The notes below the pieces were generated by a model. The model was given only the letters and a program-made list of their open reading frames with translations. It ran no database searches and was not told where the DNA came from. From positions 1 through 62,371 of IMG/VR virus record IMGVR_UViG_3300029267_002381: DNA of 62,371 nt. One strand, given 5' to 3'. This document shows, piece by piece, positions 31,367 through 40,247 of this stretch (position 1 is its first letter; the number at the start of each line of letters is the position of its first letter). The translations under genes and the position numbers were made by a program. The DNA comes from a virus.

Positions 31367-32446
31367 ATGAAGAGATTTCTTCCAATCATCTTTATTCTTA
31401 TGATTACGATCCCTCTGTTTGCCCAACATCCAGCTTCAGTTCGGCAATATGTCGGATGGATGGATGCAGCGAAGTTGACCGCAAGTGATTTTCAAGGGAT
31501 GCAATTGCCGAAGATCGGGGGCACATGGTTTTGGGTTGACCCTGCCAATGGTACTGATTCTTCTACTTTGGATGGCAAATGCCATGATAATGCGTTCGCG
31601 AGCCTGACTTATGGTTATAATGCTTGTACTTCGGGTGCTGGTGATGGTATCATATTGGTTTCTGGCGCTGTTTCGGGTTCCAGTAATTCATCGACAATGA
31701 CGACACGAATAGCATGGGCCAAATATGGCATTACCGTTATTGGTCTTGCAGCTCCCAATGCTTATTTCGGCAGAGCGCGCGTAACGCACACGAGTGCTGC
31801 GGATTCACTGGTTACCCTTATCTATTTGACGGGCCAGAACAACACGTTTATCAATATTGATTTCTATAACAGCCCTGAAAACGACGGTGATCCTGTGAGT
31901 GCCACTGCTAAAGTGTCGGCCGTTCAGTTATCCGGCCCAAGGAATGCGTTTATAAACTGTCATTTCAACTGTTCTCCGCAGTCTGCCAATGCCTATAAGT
32001 CTGACTTAGAGATCAGGGTCAGTGGTGATGAAACCGTTTTCAACAACTGTTTTTTCGGGTCGAGTTCTTATGATGCTGGGGACAATGCAGCTTGCTGGAT
32101 TCATCTCTCGGGTGCAACGGCACAGAATTTCTTTACTGATTGCACCTTTCTACAGCAAGTGTCCGCCGGTACTGCATTCGGCGGGTTTGAGACTTCCGGC
32201 GCTGCTACTCTGAACGGCATTGATATTTTCAAGAGATGCGTTTTTGCGGTATGGAGAGCCAATACTCATGCCAATATCTGTGCCTCCTGGTTTATCGGAA
32301 CAAAGCCCAATACGGGCAATATCGGTATGCTGGATTGCCTTACGGTCGGTTTTACCAAGATCGATGCAGAGGCTGATAATGATGTTGTCTGGTCGAACCA
32401 GCCGGCGGCAGCCGCGGGTGGTGGGATTGGTGTCGCAACTTACTAA
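31367..32446 (+). CDS. Secreted-type beta-helix/surface protein in the head-tail region
   Basis: 359 residues from the ATG at 31367 (AAGGAG); an upstream ATG at 31331 lies inside the hairpin. Signal peptide MKRFLPIIFILMITIPLFA with Gln next. The body has the look of a right-handed beta-helix (ITVIGLAAPNAYFGRARV; NNTFINIDFYNSPEND; AFINCHFNCSPQ). Likely a surface or receptor-binding protein. The export signal is unexpected for a virion protein. Confidence 0.7.
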   Translation: MKRFLPIIFILMITIPLFAQHPASVRQYVGWMDAAKLTASDFQGMQLPKIGGTWFWVDPANGTDSSTLDGKCHDNAFASLTYGYNACTSGAGDGIILVSGAVSGSSNSSTMTTRIAWAKYGITVIGLAAPNAYFGRARVTHTSAADSLVTLIYLTGQNNTFINIDFYNSPENDGDPVSATAKVSAVQLSGPRNAFINCHFNCSPQSANAYKSDLEIRVSGDETVFNNCFFGSSSYDAGDNAACWIHLSGATAQNFFTDCTFLQQVSAGTAFGGFETSGAATLNGIDIFKRCVFAVWRANTHANICASWFIGTKPNTGNIGMLDCLTVGFTKIDAEADNDVVWSNQPAAAAGGGIGVATY

Positions 32447-32455
32447 GAGAAAAAT

Positions 32456-32483
32456 ATGGCAGGAGCTTAACGGTTCCTGCCAT
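32456..32483 (+). terminator. Intergenic hairpin
   Basis: Perfect 9-bp stem ATGGCAGGA/TCCTGCCAT, 10-base loop. It follows the exported beta-helix gene just as 31313-31345 precedes it, so hairpins bracket that gene. No T tract. Confidence 0.5.
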
Positions 32484-32502
32484 AAAGTTAAGGGTAATCT
32501 TA

Positions 32503-33165
32503 ATGACTTTTGCAACATTAAAAAACAACGTTACGAGAAAAACGGGTGTGTTGGGTTATGACTTTATTAGTCTGCTTCGGGAAGCTGAGAATGAATTCAT
32601 TGAAAAGACCCATTGCCTTTGGAAACATGATAAAGTAAGCACGGAAGACCTTAACGAAGGTACTCTTTCGGACACCTATGATCTCCCGACGGGATTTACT
32701 GGCTATGAATTTATCAAGCTTGAGTGGGAAGGGAATAAAATAGAACCCGTTCATGAAAAAAGTGGAGTTGAAATTTATCGTTCATCTGGTGTGTTGAAAA
32801 CCGGAATACCGGCAGCTTACCAGATTGAAGGAACTACATATAGATTGATCCCCAAGCCATCGAGTCATGGTTATATGGGGCGATGGTATCACTATTATCA
32901 AACTGCTACTGCGGACAGCCCGATCATTCCTGTAGTTGAACACAGGAGTTTAGCTTATTATGTCATTTTTACAGTATTTGAAATGGAAAAAAAATATGAT
33001 CAGGCTACCATTTATGAAAACAGATGGGAAAAAGAAATTCAAGCAGCAACAAAGAAATATAACATCATGAAAGCAAATCAGAAAATTGTTGAGGATGTTT
33101 TGGGCCGCACTGAAGAGGAAATGTTTTATAACGTCGATAACATTGAAGGTTATTTTTCAGAATAA
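32503..33165 (+). CDS. Head-tail connector (adaptor) protein
   Basis: 220 residues. Helical start (LLREAENEFIEKTHCLW), beta middle with DLPTGFTGYEFIKLEWEGNK and GTTYRLIPKPSSHGYMGRWY, and a helical end. The helix-beta-helix plan matches adaptors that dock under the portal (P22 gp4, T7 gp11 type). Position agrees. Confidence 0.62.
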   Translation: MTFATLKNNVTRKTGVLGYDFISLLREAENEFIEKTHCLWKHDKVSTEDLNEGTLSDTYDLPTGFTGYEFIKLEWEGNKIEPVHEKSGVEIYRSSGVLKTGIPAAYQIEGTTYRLIPKPSSHGYMGRWYHYYQTATADSPIIPVVEHRSLAYYVIFTVFEMEKKYDQATIYENRWEKEIQAATKKYNIMKANQKIVEDVLGRTEEEMFYNVDNIEGYFSE

Positions 33166-33177
33166 GGAGATTTGAAG

Positions 33178-33666
33178 ATGAGAAACTATGTGGTTGTGTT
33201 ATTCATGATAATAGCAATGCCTTTATTGGGACAGAATTTCGTGGATTGTCCTCAATACATGGTGATGGATACGCTGTTTACCCAAACCAGGGTAGTTCGG
33301 GATTTCTATTTCAACATGAACAATGACTCGACTTCGCTGAACCGGCATATAGGGCCGGTAGATTATTCTATTCTTGCCAAGGTTGGGTCTGCGACGGACA
33401 CATTGACTGTTGAAGCCTATGGGATAACAAGAAAATTACTTACCGGATTGACAAATTATCGCACAGAGTATGCCGATTCTGTAAGAGTGGCAACAATCTC
33501 GCTGACGACTGCTTATGCTTTTAACACTTATCCCATTGATCCTTTATTTGTCAATTTCAGAGTATACGACGGCATTCGGATAGTTCTGAAGAAGGGCGGT
33601 TCAGACGATGATGAGGACACCTCTTATCACAACATCCGTATTTGGCCACAGGGGAATCAAAGATGA
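33178..33666 (+). CDS. Signal-peptide protein in the tail module
   Basis: 162 residues from ATG 33178 (AAGGAG upstream). MRNYVVVLFMIIAMPLLG then Gln is a Sec signal peptide. The mature part is a small beta-rich domain. It may be part of the virion surface or an exported accessory factor; neighbours are structural genes. Confidence 0.62.
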   Translation: MRNYVVVLFMIIAMPLLGQNFVDCPQYMVMDTLFTQTRVVRDFYFNMNNDSTSLNRHIGPVDYSILAKVGSATDTLTVEAYGITRKLLTGLTNYRTEYADSVRVATISLTTAYAFNTYPIDPLFVNFRVYDGIRIVLKKGGSDDDEDTSYHNIRIWPQGNQR

Positions 33667-34001
33667 AAAGAATTCTATGTCTTGTTCTTTTAATAGCCAT
33701 ACCTCTGTTCGGTCAGGGGAAGAAAAAGGTCTATTTCGTGGTGGAATTCAGTTGTATGGAGATTAACGGAGAGGAGTATCATGGCACACCCAGGGGGAAC
33801 AGGCATGAGTCTGATGCGAAAATTACTTATGAATTTGATGAACCCATTTTTATGGTCAGTCTTAGCGATACCACTGTTTATTCCAAAGCAAAAAAAGCAG
33901 TTATAACATATTGGAAAAATGATAAATGGCACACGAAGAACGTTATGGGGAAAATCAAGAAGGGAATTAAGAGATCATCGAGAATTAAAGAAGACAAATA
34001 A
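33663..34001 (+). CDS. Signal-peptide protein, truncated or bounded by an inverted repeat
   Basis: 112 residues from ATG 33663, overlapping the previous gene. MKRILCLVLLIAIPLFG then Gln is a Sec signal. The rest is a basic beta-rich domain. Its stop codon TAA lies inside the left terminal inverted repeat of the next element, so the original C-terminus may have been changed by insertion. Confidence 0.6.
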   Translation: MKRILCLVLLIAIPLFGQGKKKVYFVVEFSCMEINGEEYHGTPRGNRHESDAKITYEFDEPIFMVSLSDTTVYSKAKKAVITYWKNDKWHTKNVMGKIKKGIKRSSRIKEDK

Positions 34002-34541
34002 TTATGTACTTGACAAATCCATAACAGGAGGACACCTATCATGTCTGAAAAAAAAGTATCAGCAGAAAACCCCGTGGAATATGTCGTGGATGGAAAAAAG
34101 CATTTTCGTGAAATGTTTGAAAGAGACCACAAGGTCAAATTGGTAGACAAGAGGTTTGTCGAGACCGCATATCCAGAATTTTACAAATGGATACAAAATA
34201 TCAGTTGGAGAAATGGCAAATCTATTATTTATGGCATTAATGATCAAGGTACAAAAGAAGAACGACTACGTGTTTTCTTATATACTCATTGCAGTCGATA
34301 CAATATTTGTATCAGAAAACCAAATAACGACAAAGGCTATATAGGGTGTACTGTAAGCAATCGCATGGAACGACCAGGGGAAACATGGAAAAGGGGCCGA
34401 GATTTACCCGATGGGCCTTTTGAACAATCTACAATGCTTAAAATTATTTATGGTATCATAGCCTATGAACTAAAATCTGTTCCCAATTATTATTTAACAA
34501 CGGAATAAAAAACAAGGTGGTTTGTCAAGTACATAATTATT
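33997..34541 (+). mobile_element. One-gene element with 21-bp terminal inverted repeats
   Basis: The ends 33997-34017 and 34521-34541 are perfect inverted repeats of AATAATTATGTACTTGACAA (plus one base). They enclose a single gene (34041-34508). No transposase motif, reverse transcriptase or obvious target-site duplication is seen. The element sits in the structural operon between two exported-protein genes. Confidence 0.7.
34041..34508 (+). CDS. Cargo or recombination protein of the inverted-repeat element
   Basis: 155 residues, ATG after AGGAGG. Mixed alpha/beta, with WIQNISWRNGKSIIYGINDQ, ERLRVFLYTHCSRYNICIR and a late helix (MLKIIYGIIAYEL). No HUH, DDE, GIY-YIG or HNH motif is apparent. 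It is not obviously structural. Could be cargo (a moron) or a mobility factor of a new kind; unresolved. Confidence 0.6.
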   Translation: MSEKKVSAENPVEYVVDGKKHFREMFERDHKVKLVDKRFVETAYPEFYKWIQNISWRNGKSIIYGINDQGTKEERLRVFLYTHCSRYNICIRKPNNDKGYIGCTVSNRMERPGETWKRGRDLPDGPFEQSTMLKIIYGIIAYELKSVPNYYLTTE

Positions 34542-34553
34542 AAAGGAAAAGCC

Positions 34554-37500
34554 ATGAAGAAGATATTCATTTTTTTAGCAATCCTTATCCTTTTGTTCGG
34601 TCAGTCGGCCATGGGTCAGGGAAGACTTGGGAATAAGTTTGTCTATGCCACGAACGACACGATATGGATAAAGGGATTTGGTTATATCGTGGGGATAGAT
34701 AGCCTTCATGTGGCCGATCTTTACGCTGTTTTACTTCAAGTAGATAGCCTTCATGCGACCGAACTTACGGCCGACAGTGTGACGATCAATGAATACTATT
34801 ATCAGATTGAAATCGGAATAGTCGATTCAGCGACGGCCTGGGTTGCGGACAATGATACGATTAGGATTGATGCTTCGAGGTCAAAATATTTTATCGAAAT
34901 AAAAGATGAGGGAACTCAGGCATTTTGGGTGGATACATCTGGAGGGGTCTACACGCTTCAGACAGTTACTATTGGTGATACCACGACGGGCGACCATGAT
35001 GCAATTCTCTATTTTGCCGATGATGGGAGTTTTACGGCTGAAAGCTTCAAGTGGGACGACGGGAATAGTAGATTTGAACTATCTAATAATTTTTATGTAG
35101 ATGGTGATTTAGAAGCTAACGGGAATGCAACTGCCGATACTGTTTTATCAGATTATTTCTCCGATGCAGATGACACGACCCGGGTTGGAGATGTAATGAA
35201 AGGGAAGGGAGGTTCTATTGGGTTTAAAGGTTCTATTGAACCCGTTGATGATGGGAGTCATGATTCTGCACACCCCGATAAGAGATGGCAGGTTGTGTAC
35301 AGTAAGAGATTCATGGTTACTGATGACTCCAAGGCAGACTCTTCTTATTGGTATGACGATGGAGACACGACTCGAATAGTATCAGATAACCCCATTAAGG
35401 TTGGAAATCAGTCTTTGATAATAAAGACAGACGGGAAAGTCCAGGCTACCGGAGATTTTTCTGCCAAGAGCTATGAAACGAATGTATCCGCGACCGAATT
35501 AGGCTATTTGTCCTCTGTAACCTCGGACGTGCAGACGCAGATTGATTCCAAAGTTAACAAAGTAGATTCTACATCTCATGCAGTAAATCATTATATGACA
35601 CGTTCTGCTGGTACGGACACGGCTTCTAATCATTGGACAGAAATAAATAAAAAAGTAAACATTGCCGATTCAACCAGCCATGCTACAGGTCATGTGGCGA
35701 CCCGAAGCGCGCTAACAGATTCGGCTTCTGCCTTACGAACTGCACTTAGTGGGGTGAACACCTATTGGAGTCAGGATGACACGGCGACTTATGTTGCCGA
35801 GTCGTCTGAAGAGGTAGAATTTAGAAAAGATGGTCTCAATCATGGTATGACCGGTTTGAGTTCTTCTGATGCCTATGCTAATTTCAGTATTAATGATGGT
35901 AGCGATGGGGGGTTAAGATTAATTGGTCTTACTAAGGCAGCCGATGTAGAAGGTCTATGGTTGGCTGGCGCATCTACCCAAGCCACGCCTACCGATTATG
36001 TTATGAAGTTTTCTGCTGGCGAAAAGACGGCTACAACATGGTCTCCCTTTGGTGCTGGAAAGAAGCTTTTCGGGTGGTATAATGACACACAATTGAGAAT
36101 GAGCCTTTCCTCGTCCGGTAATTTAGCTCTTACTCTATATGGTAGTGCGAATGGTATATCTGTTGACGGAAACAAGACAACTGGCAATCTTGCAGAATTT
36201 ATAAATGATGATGACGGTGTCGCTGGAGATAGTTCTTCCGTAGTAAATAAGTTGGGTCAATGGGTTAGTGGAGTACCAGTTGGAACCTCACCTTTCTCAA
36301 TAACGTCTACCACAGTCAACACAAATTTAAACGCCGATCTATTGGATGGAGAGGAAGCAACTGCTTTTCAGGATGCTCATGCAGCCCTGGCGAGTATTGC
36401 AGGGTTGACAGAAGCAGACGTTTCTATCCTCGAAACGACAGCCGACAACACCTATGGCGTTGTTACTTCGGGTGGGAATAATTATATCCTGGGCTCCAAT
36501 TCCGATAACTCTGCTTTGGAATTTAAAACACCGGCAAATGTATTGACTCAAATCGGCGGGCAAGGATTAGACGCAAACTTAACATCACTCGCCGGACAAT
36601 CTCACGCAGTCGGGGACTTGTTATATGCCACTGCCGCGGAGACTTATGGTAAACTTGCTGATGTGGCCGCCGGACAGCCTCTTTTAAGTGGTGGGGTTAC
36701 AACGGCTCCTGCCTATGCCGGATATACATTCTCTGGAACCGCCGCGCAGACATATACTTTTCCAACTTCAACGGCCAGTTTGGCACCGCTTAACAGCCCA
36801 CTGTTTACAACTCAAATTGCCATAGGCGACGCCGTTATAAATGAGGCTGAATTAGAGGTCATTGATGATTTGTCCACAACCAGAACACAACTTAATTATT
36901 TGAGTAATGCAACGGGTACGACGGGTACTGTTTCGACCAATATAGTATTTAGTACGGCTCCTGATTTTATCGGTCCAGTTGATATTAACACGTCTGGCAG
37001 TGCCCTTGGGTTAAAGATTGATGGTAACAAAACGACTGGCAATTTATTCCAAGCTATCAACGATGACGACGGCAACCCTGGGGATAGTAGTGTTGTCGTA
37101 ACAGCGAAAGGTTGGCTTGGTGTTTGTACGGCAAACCCTGATTATCCATTTCAGGTCATTGGTGCAGAGGTTGGTTTTGACCAGACAGTTAAGCATAATG
37201 GCGACCCCGATACGTACTTTGCATTTGCGAATGACCGATTTTATCTAAAAACTGGCGACGTATTAATGTTCGATATGTTAGAGAATGACTCCCAAGACTA
37301 CTTCGAGATTAATGGTAATGGAGGTGATGTGGATTTCCGTGTTCAATCAGCGAATGAAGATAGTGCGCTTATAGTAAATGCTTCTGATGGTGATGTTTTT
37401 ATGCAAGGGCTTGACACGGGAACTGGACAAACATTGTATAGAGTAGCCAATACAGATGAAATTGTTGAGGATGCTTCCAGTAGAATCTATAAAAACAATA

Positions 37501-37766
37501 TTAAGGGATGGAAGTTAGACCCAATCAAAATAAACATGCTTTGTCCCGTTGAATTTGACTGGAATGAAAAAAGTGCGGTCGCCGGAATGCACGATTATGG
37601 ATTGGTTGCCGAGGACGTGGCTAGGGTGTTGCCAGAACTTATCACAGCCTATGACAGTGAAGGAAATCCTAAAGACTGGCACCAGAAACGGATGATAACC
37701 TACTTGATTGGTGTCATTCAAGATCAACAGAAACGTATCGAAGCTCTTGAGGAGAAAATAAAATGA
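34554..37766 (+). CDS. Tail fibre with Sec signal peptide and C-terminal S74 chaperone domain
   Basis: 1070 residues. Signal peptide MKKIFIFLAILILLFG, then Gln (a second Ala-Met-Gly-Gln follows). A long repetitive beta-rich shaft (STSHA repeats, DLLDGEEATAF, several NKTTGNL blocks) leads to a peptidase S74 intramolecular chaperone at about residues 970-1070 (ASSRIYKNNIKGWKLD, with the Ser and Lys five apart as in the catalytic dyad), ending in a coiled coil. S74 domains trimerise fibres and then cut themselves off. Usually such fibres have no signal peptide. Confidence 0.88.
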   Translation: MKKIFIFLAILILLFGQSAMGQGRLGNKFVYATNDTIWIKGFGYIVGIDSLHVADLYAVLLQVDSLHATELTADSVTINEYYYQIEIGIVDSATAWVADNDTIRIDASRSKYFIEIKDEGTQAFWVDTSGGVYTLQTVTIGDTTTGDHDAILYFADDGSFTAESFKWDDGNSRFELSNNFYVDGDLEANGNATADTVLSDYFSDADDTTRVGDVMKGKGGSIGFKGSIEPVDDGSHDSAHPDKRWQVVYSKRFMVTDDSKADSSYWYDDGDTTRIVSDNPIKVGNQSLIIKTDGKVQATGDFSAKSYETNVSATELGYLSSVTSDVQTQIDSKVNKVDSTSHAVNHYMTRSAGTDTASNHWTEINKKVNIADSTSHATGHVATRSALTDSASALRTALSGVNTYWSQDDTATYVAESSEEVEFRKDGLNHGMTGLSSSDAYANFSINDGSDGGLRLIGLTKAADVEGLWLAGASTQATPTDYVMKFSAGEKTATTWSPFGAGKKLFGWYNDTQLRMSLSSSGNLALTLYGSANGISVDGNKTTGNLAEFINDDDGVAGDSSSVVNKLGQWVSGVPVGTSPFSITSTTVNTNLNADLLDGEEATAFQDAHAALASIAGLTEADVSILETTADNTYGVVTSGGNNYILGSNSDNSALEFKTPANVLTQIGGQGLDANLTSLAGQSHAVGDLLYATAAETYGKLADVAAGQPLLSGGVTTAPAYAGYTFSGTAAQTYTFPTSTASLAPLNSPLFTTQIAIGDAVINEAELEVIDDLSTTRTQLNYLSNATGTTGTVSTNIVFSTAPDFIGPVDINTSGSALGLKIDGNKTTGNLFQAINDDDGNPGDSSVVVTAKGWLGVCTANPDYPFQVIGAEVGFDQTVKHNGDPDTYFAFANDRFYLKTGDVLMFDMLENDSQDYFEINGNGGDVDFRVQSANEDSALIVNASDGDVFMQGLDTGTGQTLYRVANTDEIVEDASSRIYKNNIKGWKLDPIKINMLCPVEFDWNEKSAVAGMHDYGLVAEDVARVLPELITAYDSEGNPKDWHQKRMITYLIGVIQDQQKRIEALEEKIK

Positions 37767-39676
37767 AACGATTTGGAATATATATATTTACACTATTATT
37801 TGCCTCGATACTTTTTGGTCAATCATATAGAGGTAAAGAGACTAAATACGCCTATCAATATAATGCTTATTATACCGTAGACGGTTTCGATAGCCTCGGA
37901 GCTGCTTTGACGAAAGCTGCGTCCGATACTGCAACCCTACTCATCCCCGATGTGATTGGTCTTTCAACCGACGATACGGTAGATGCTAATGTTACTTTGG
38001 ATATCCCCATGGGTGGTAAAATCTCTCCGGGTAATGCCAAAACACTGCATTTAGATAATTGCTACATCAATGCAGGAAGGTATCAGATATTTGGCCCCAA
38101 TTTAACTATTACGGGCAAAATCAGCAATGAAGTGTGTTTCCCGGAATGGTGGGGAGTCGTTGGTGATGGGTCCACGGACAATGAGACCAATCATGAACGT
38201 GCAATAGATGCGAATATCTGCCGACACATGAGCTACAAGCCCTGGGTTACGTATATGATGAAGAAGATCACGTTTGATAGCAGTGGAGTGAAGTACGTGG
38301 GCCATTTTACGACATTGAAATGCGAATGTGATTCGGCTTATTCAATCTATTTTTGCTTTATTAATGGCGATAGTTGTACGTTTGAGGGATTGACATGGGA
38401 TGGGAATAGAAATCACCCAAAACACGATAAAACCAATTTTAATCTCATTCATGATGATGATGCAGCTGCGACACACTGCATTACTATGAAGAATTGTGCT
38501 TTCAAGGGTTCAGAGCATTATGGAATAAATATTGATAGTCCGTGGTACTGGTATTTTGAAAATTGTAGGTGGGACTCGATCGATTATGTGCATTTAAGGC
38601 TGCATTCAGGAAGGTCTAACAAAGTCATTGGATGTACTTTTACATTGACAAGAGAGCAGGAAGTCAATTCAAGTGCAATCTTTATAGATACTTATTACAA
38701 TAAGATTTCTAAGTCCTATTTCAAGAATATCCCTGACAATCTCGGCTATGATATTGCAGGAATAATTTTTAGTACAGATGGTTCTAATCCCTGTCAAGGA
38801 AATGTTGTTGAGGGCAATACATTTGAAGGGGATGGGAATATTGGCGGATCGCATGGGATTTCAGGTACAAACAGTACGACCATGAGAGGGAATTCTATAT
38901 ACGGGAACCATTTTAATAATTTAGATACTGGCATTGAAGCATATTGGGATTGGGGGACGATTACAGTCAATACATTCTATGGGTGCAAAGATGCTATAAT
39001 TAGCTCCGGTCCTGGAACGATCATATCATTCAATGTTTTGAAGGATTCCAGATCAATCAGGCCAAATGGTGGAAAGTCTATTGTCTGGGGGAATCTGGCC
39101 TGGGGTGATTCTTATGGTATTCGGACATCAGCTGCTGATAATATAATTGGTGGAAATTTACTTGGAGGGAGTTCTGTTTATGAAATCCGATTAGATGAAA
39201 GCGCTGATGATAACCTTATCGCTCTTAACTTTCTGCAAGATGTTGCATCGAGCAGTGGGTCATCATATCCCCATGTTATATACTTTTCCGGTGCTGGGGA
39301 TGGAAATGTATTTACTAATAACATGGTTGGGAGTGACTCCAGTGATGTCCCAACCAATTTTATAAAGGGAATCGCTGGGTCTGATAGTAATTATGTCAAA
39401 AATAATTATATAACAAATATATCCGGTGCTGTATTGAGTTCGCTGACGAATGCGGCGTCTGGAAGAGATTCATTTAGTGGTACGGCAGTAAAAGATACGG
39501 TTTTAATTCCAGGGGCAAAATCCACAGATAGTTATACCATCACGTTTCTTGGTTCTGCTGCCGACGCACAAGATGTTCCGAAGTGGGATGCAAGGAATGA
39601 TTCGTTGATCGTTGTAAGACCTGCTGACGGAGCTTCTGGTGCAGAATATCGTTGGGAAAAAAGCAAGGAAGAATAG
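37763..39676 (+). CDS. Tailspike-like pectate-lyase beta-helix protein with Sec signal
   Basis: 637 residues. Signal peptide MKRFGIYIFTLLFASILFG then Gln. The CFPEWWGVVGDGSTDNETNH segment is the hallmark of pectate-lyase-3-type spikes, followed by parallel beta-helix repeats (VIGCTFTL; NVVEGNTFEG; NVFTNNMVG). Such proteins bind or cut cell-surface polysaccharides. Coupled to the fibre gene by ATGA. Confidence 0.85.
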   Translation: MKRFGIYIFTLLFASILFGQSYRGKETKYAYQYNAYYTVDGFDSLGAALTKAASDTATLLIPDVIGLSTDDTVDANVTLDIPMGGKISPGNAKTLHLDNCYINAGRYQIFGPNLTITGKISNEVCFPEWWGVVGDGSTDNETNHERAIDANICRHMSYKPWVTYMMKKITFDSSGVKYVGHFTTLKCECDSAYSIYFCFINGDSCTFEGLTWDGNRNHPKHDKTNFNLIHDDDAAATHCITMKNCAFKGSEHYGINIDSPWYWYFENCRWDSIDYVHLRLHSGRSNKVIGCTFTLTREQEVNSSAIFIDTYYNKISKSYFKNIPDNLGYDIAGIIFSTDGSNPCQGNVVEGNTFEGDGNIGGSHGISGTNSTTMRGNSIYGNHFNNLDTGIEAYWDWGTITVNTFYGCKDAIISSGPGTIISFNVLKDSRSIRPNGGKSIVWGNLAWGDSYGIRTSAADNIIGGNLLGGSSVYEIRLDESADDNLIALNFLQDVASSSGSSYPHVIYFSGAGDGNVFTNNMVGSDSSDVPTNFIKGIAGSDSNYVKNNYITNISGAVLSSLTNAASGRDSFSGTAVKDTVLIPGAKSTDSYTITFLGSAADAQDVPKWDARNDSLIVVRPADGASGAEYRWEKSKEE

Positions 39677-39690
39677 CGGAGACTTAAATA

Positions 39691-40245
39691 ATGGCACGGC
39701 AAGTTATAAATAATAATGATTCTGGAGCGTCGGTACGGTCTAAATTAAACAGCATGTTCGATGAGTTGTTCAATTACATGCTTGCCGGACTTACTTGGAA
39801 AGGCGTGTTGAACAACGGAGATATAGTCACGGGTAGCCCGAGTTCGGGAGATTTTTATTATATAAACGAAGCCGGAACTTACGGAGGGGTCGTCTGTGAG
39901 CAGTTTGACGCAATTTTATATAATGGTTCCACATGGCAGATATTAACAAATTTCGGAGGGGGAAGGCTCGTAGAGATTCAAGCTTATTCTTCGGGTACGC
40001 CGAGTCCTTCTCCGGCGCCCGATGATCCTCTTGATTTAAATACAGTAACACACACCCTTGCTAAAACTTATACAACGACACCAAAAGTAAGCATAATTTC
40101 CAAATGTGACTGGGCGTTCCACAGGCAATCGGTGACTCTTGTGGCGGGTACTGTGACTGTGGTGGTTGGTGTGGGGGCCTATGGGAGTGTGGCGGATACA
40201 TCTAATTTAGATTATGAATTACAGGTATTTTCAAACAATATCTAA
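39691..40245 (+). CDS. Tail fibre tip or knob protein
   Basis: 184 residues, no signal peptide. Starts MARQVINNNDSGASVRSKLN, typical for podovirus tail proteins, then beta-rich segments (SSGDFYYINEAGTYGGVVC) and a compact C-terminal domain. Likely part of the receptor-binding complex. Confidence 0.6.
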   Translation: MARQVINNNDSGASVRSKLNSMFDELFNYMLAGLTWKGVLNNGDIVTGSPSSGDFYYINEAGTYGGVVCEQFDAILYNGSTWQILTNFGGGRLVEIQAYSSGTPSPSPAPDDPLDLNTVTHTLAKTYTTTPKVSIISKCDWAFHRQSVTLVAGTVTVVVGVGAYGSVADTSNLDYELQVFSNNI

Positions 40246-40247
40246 AG

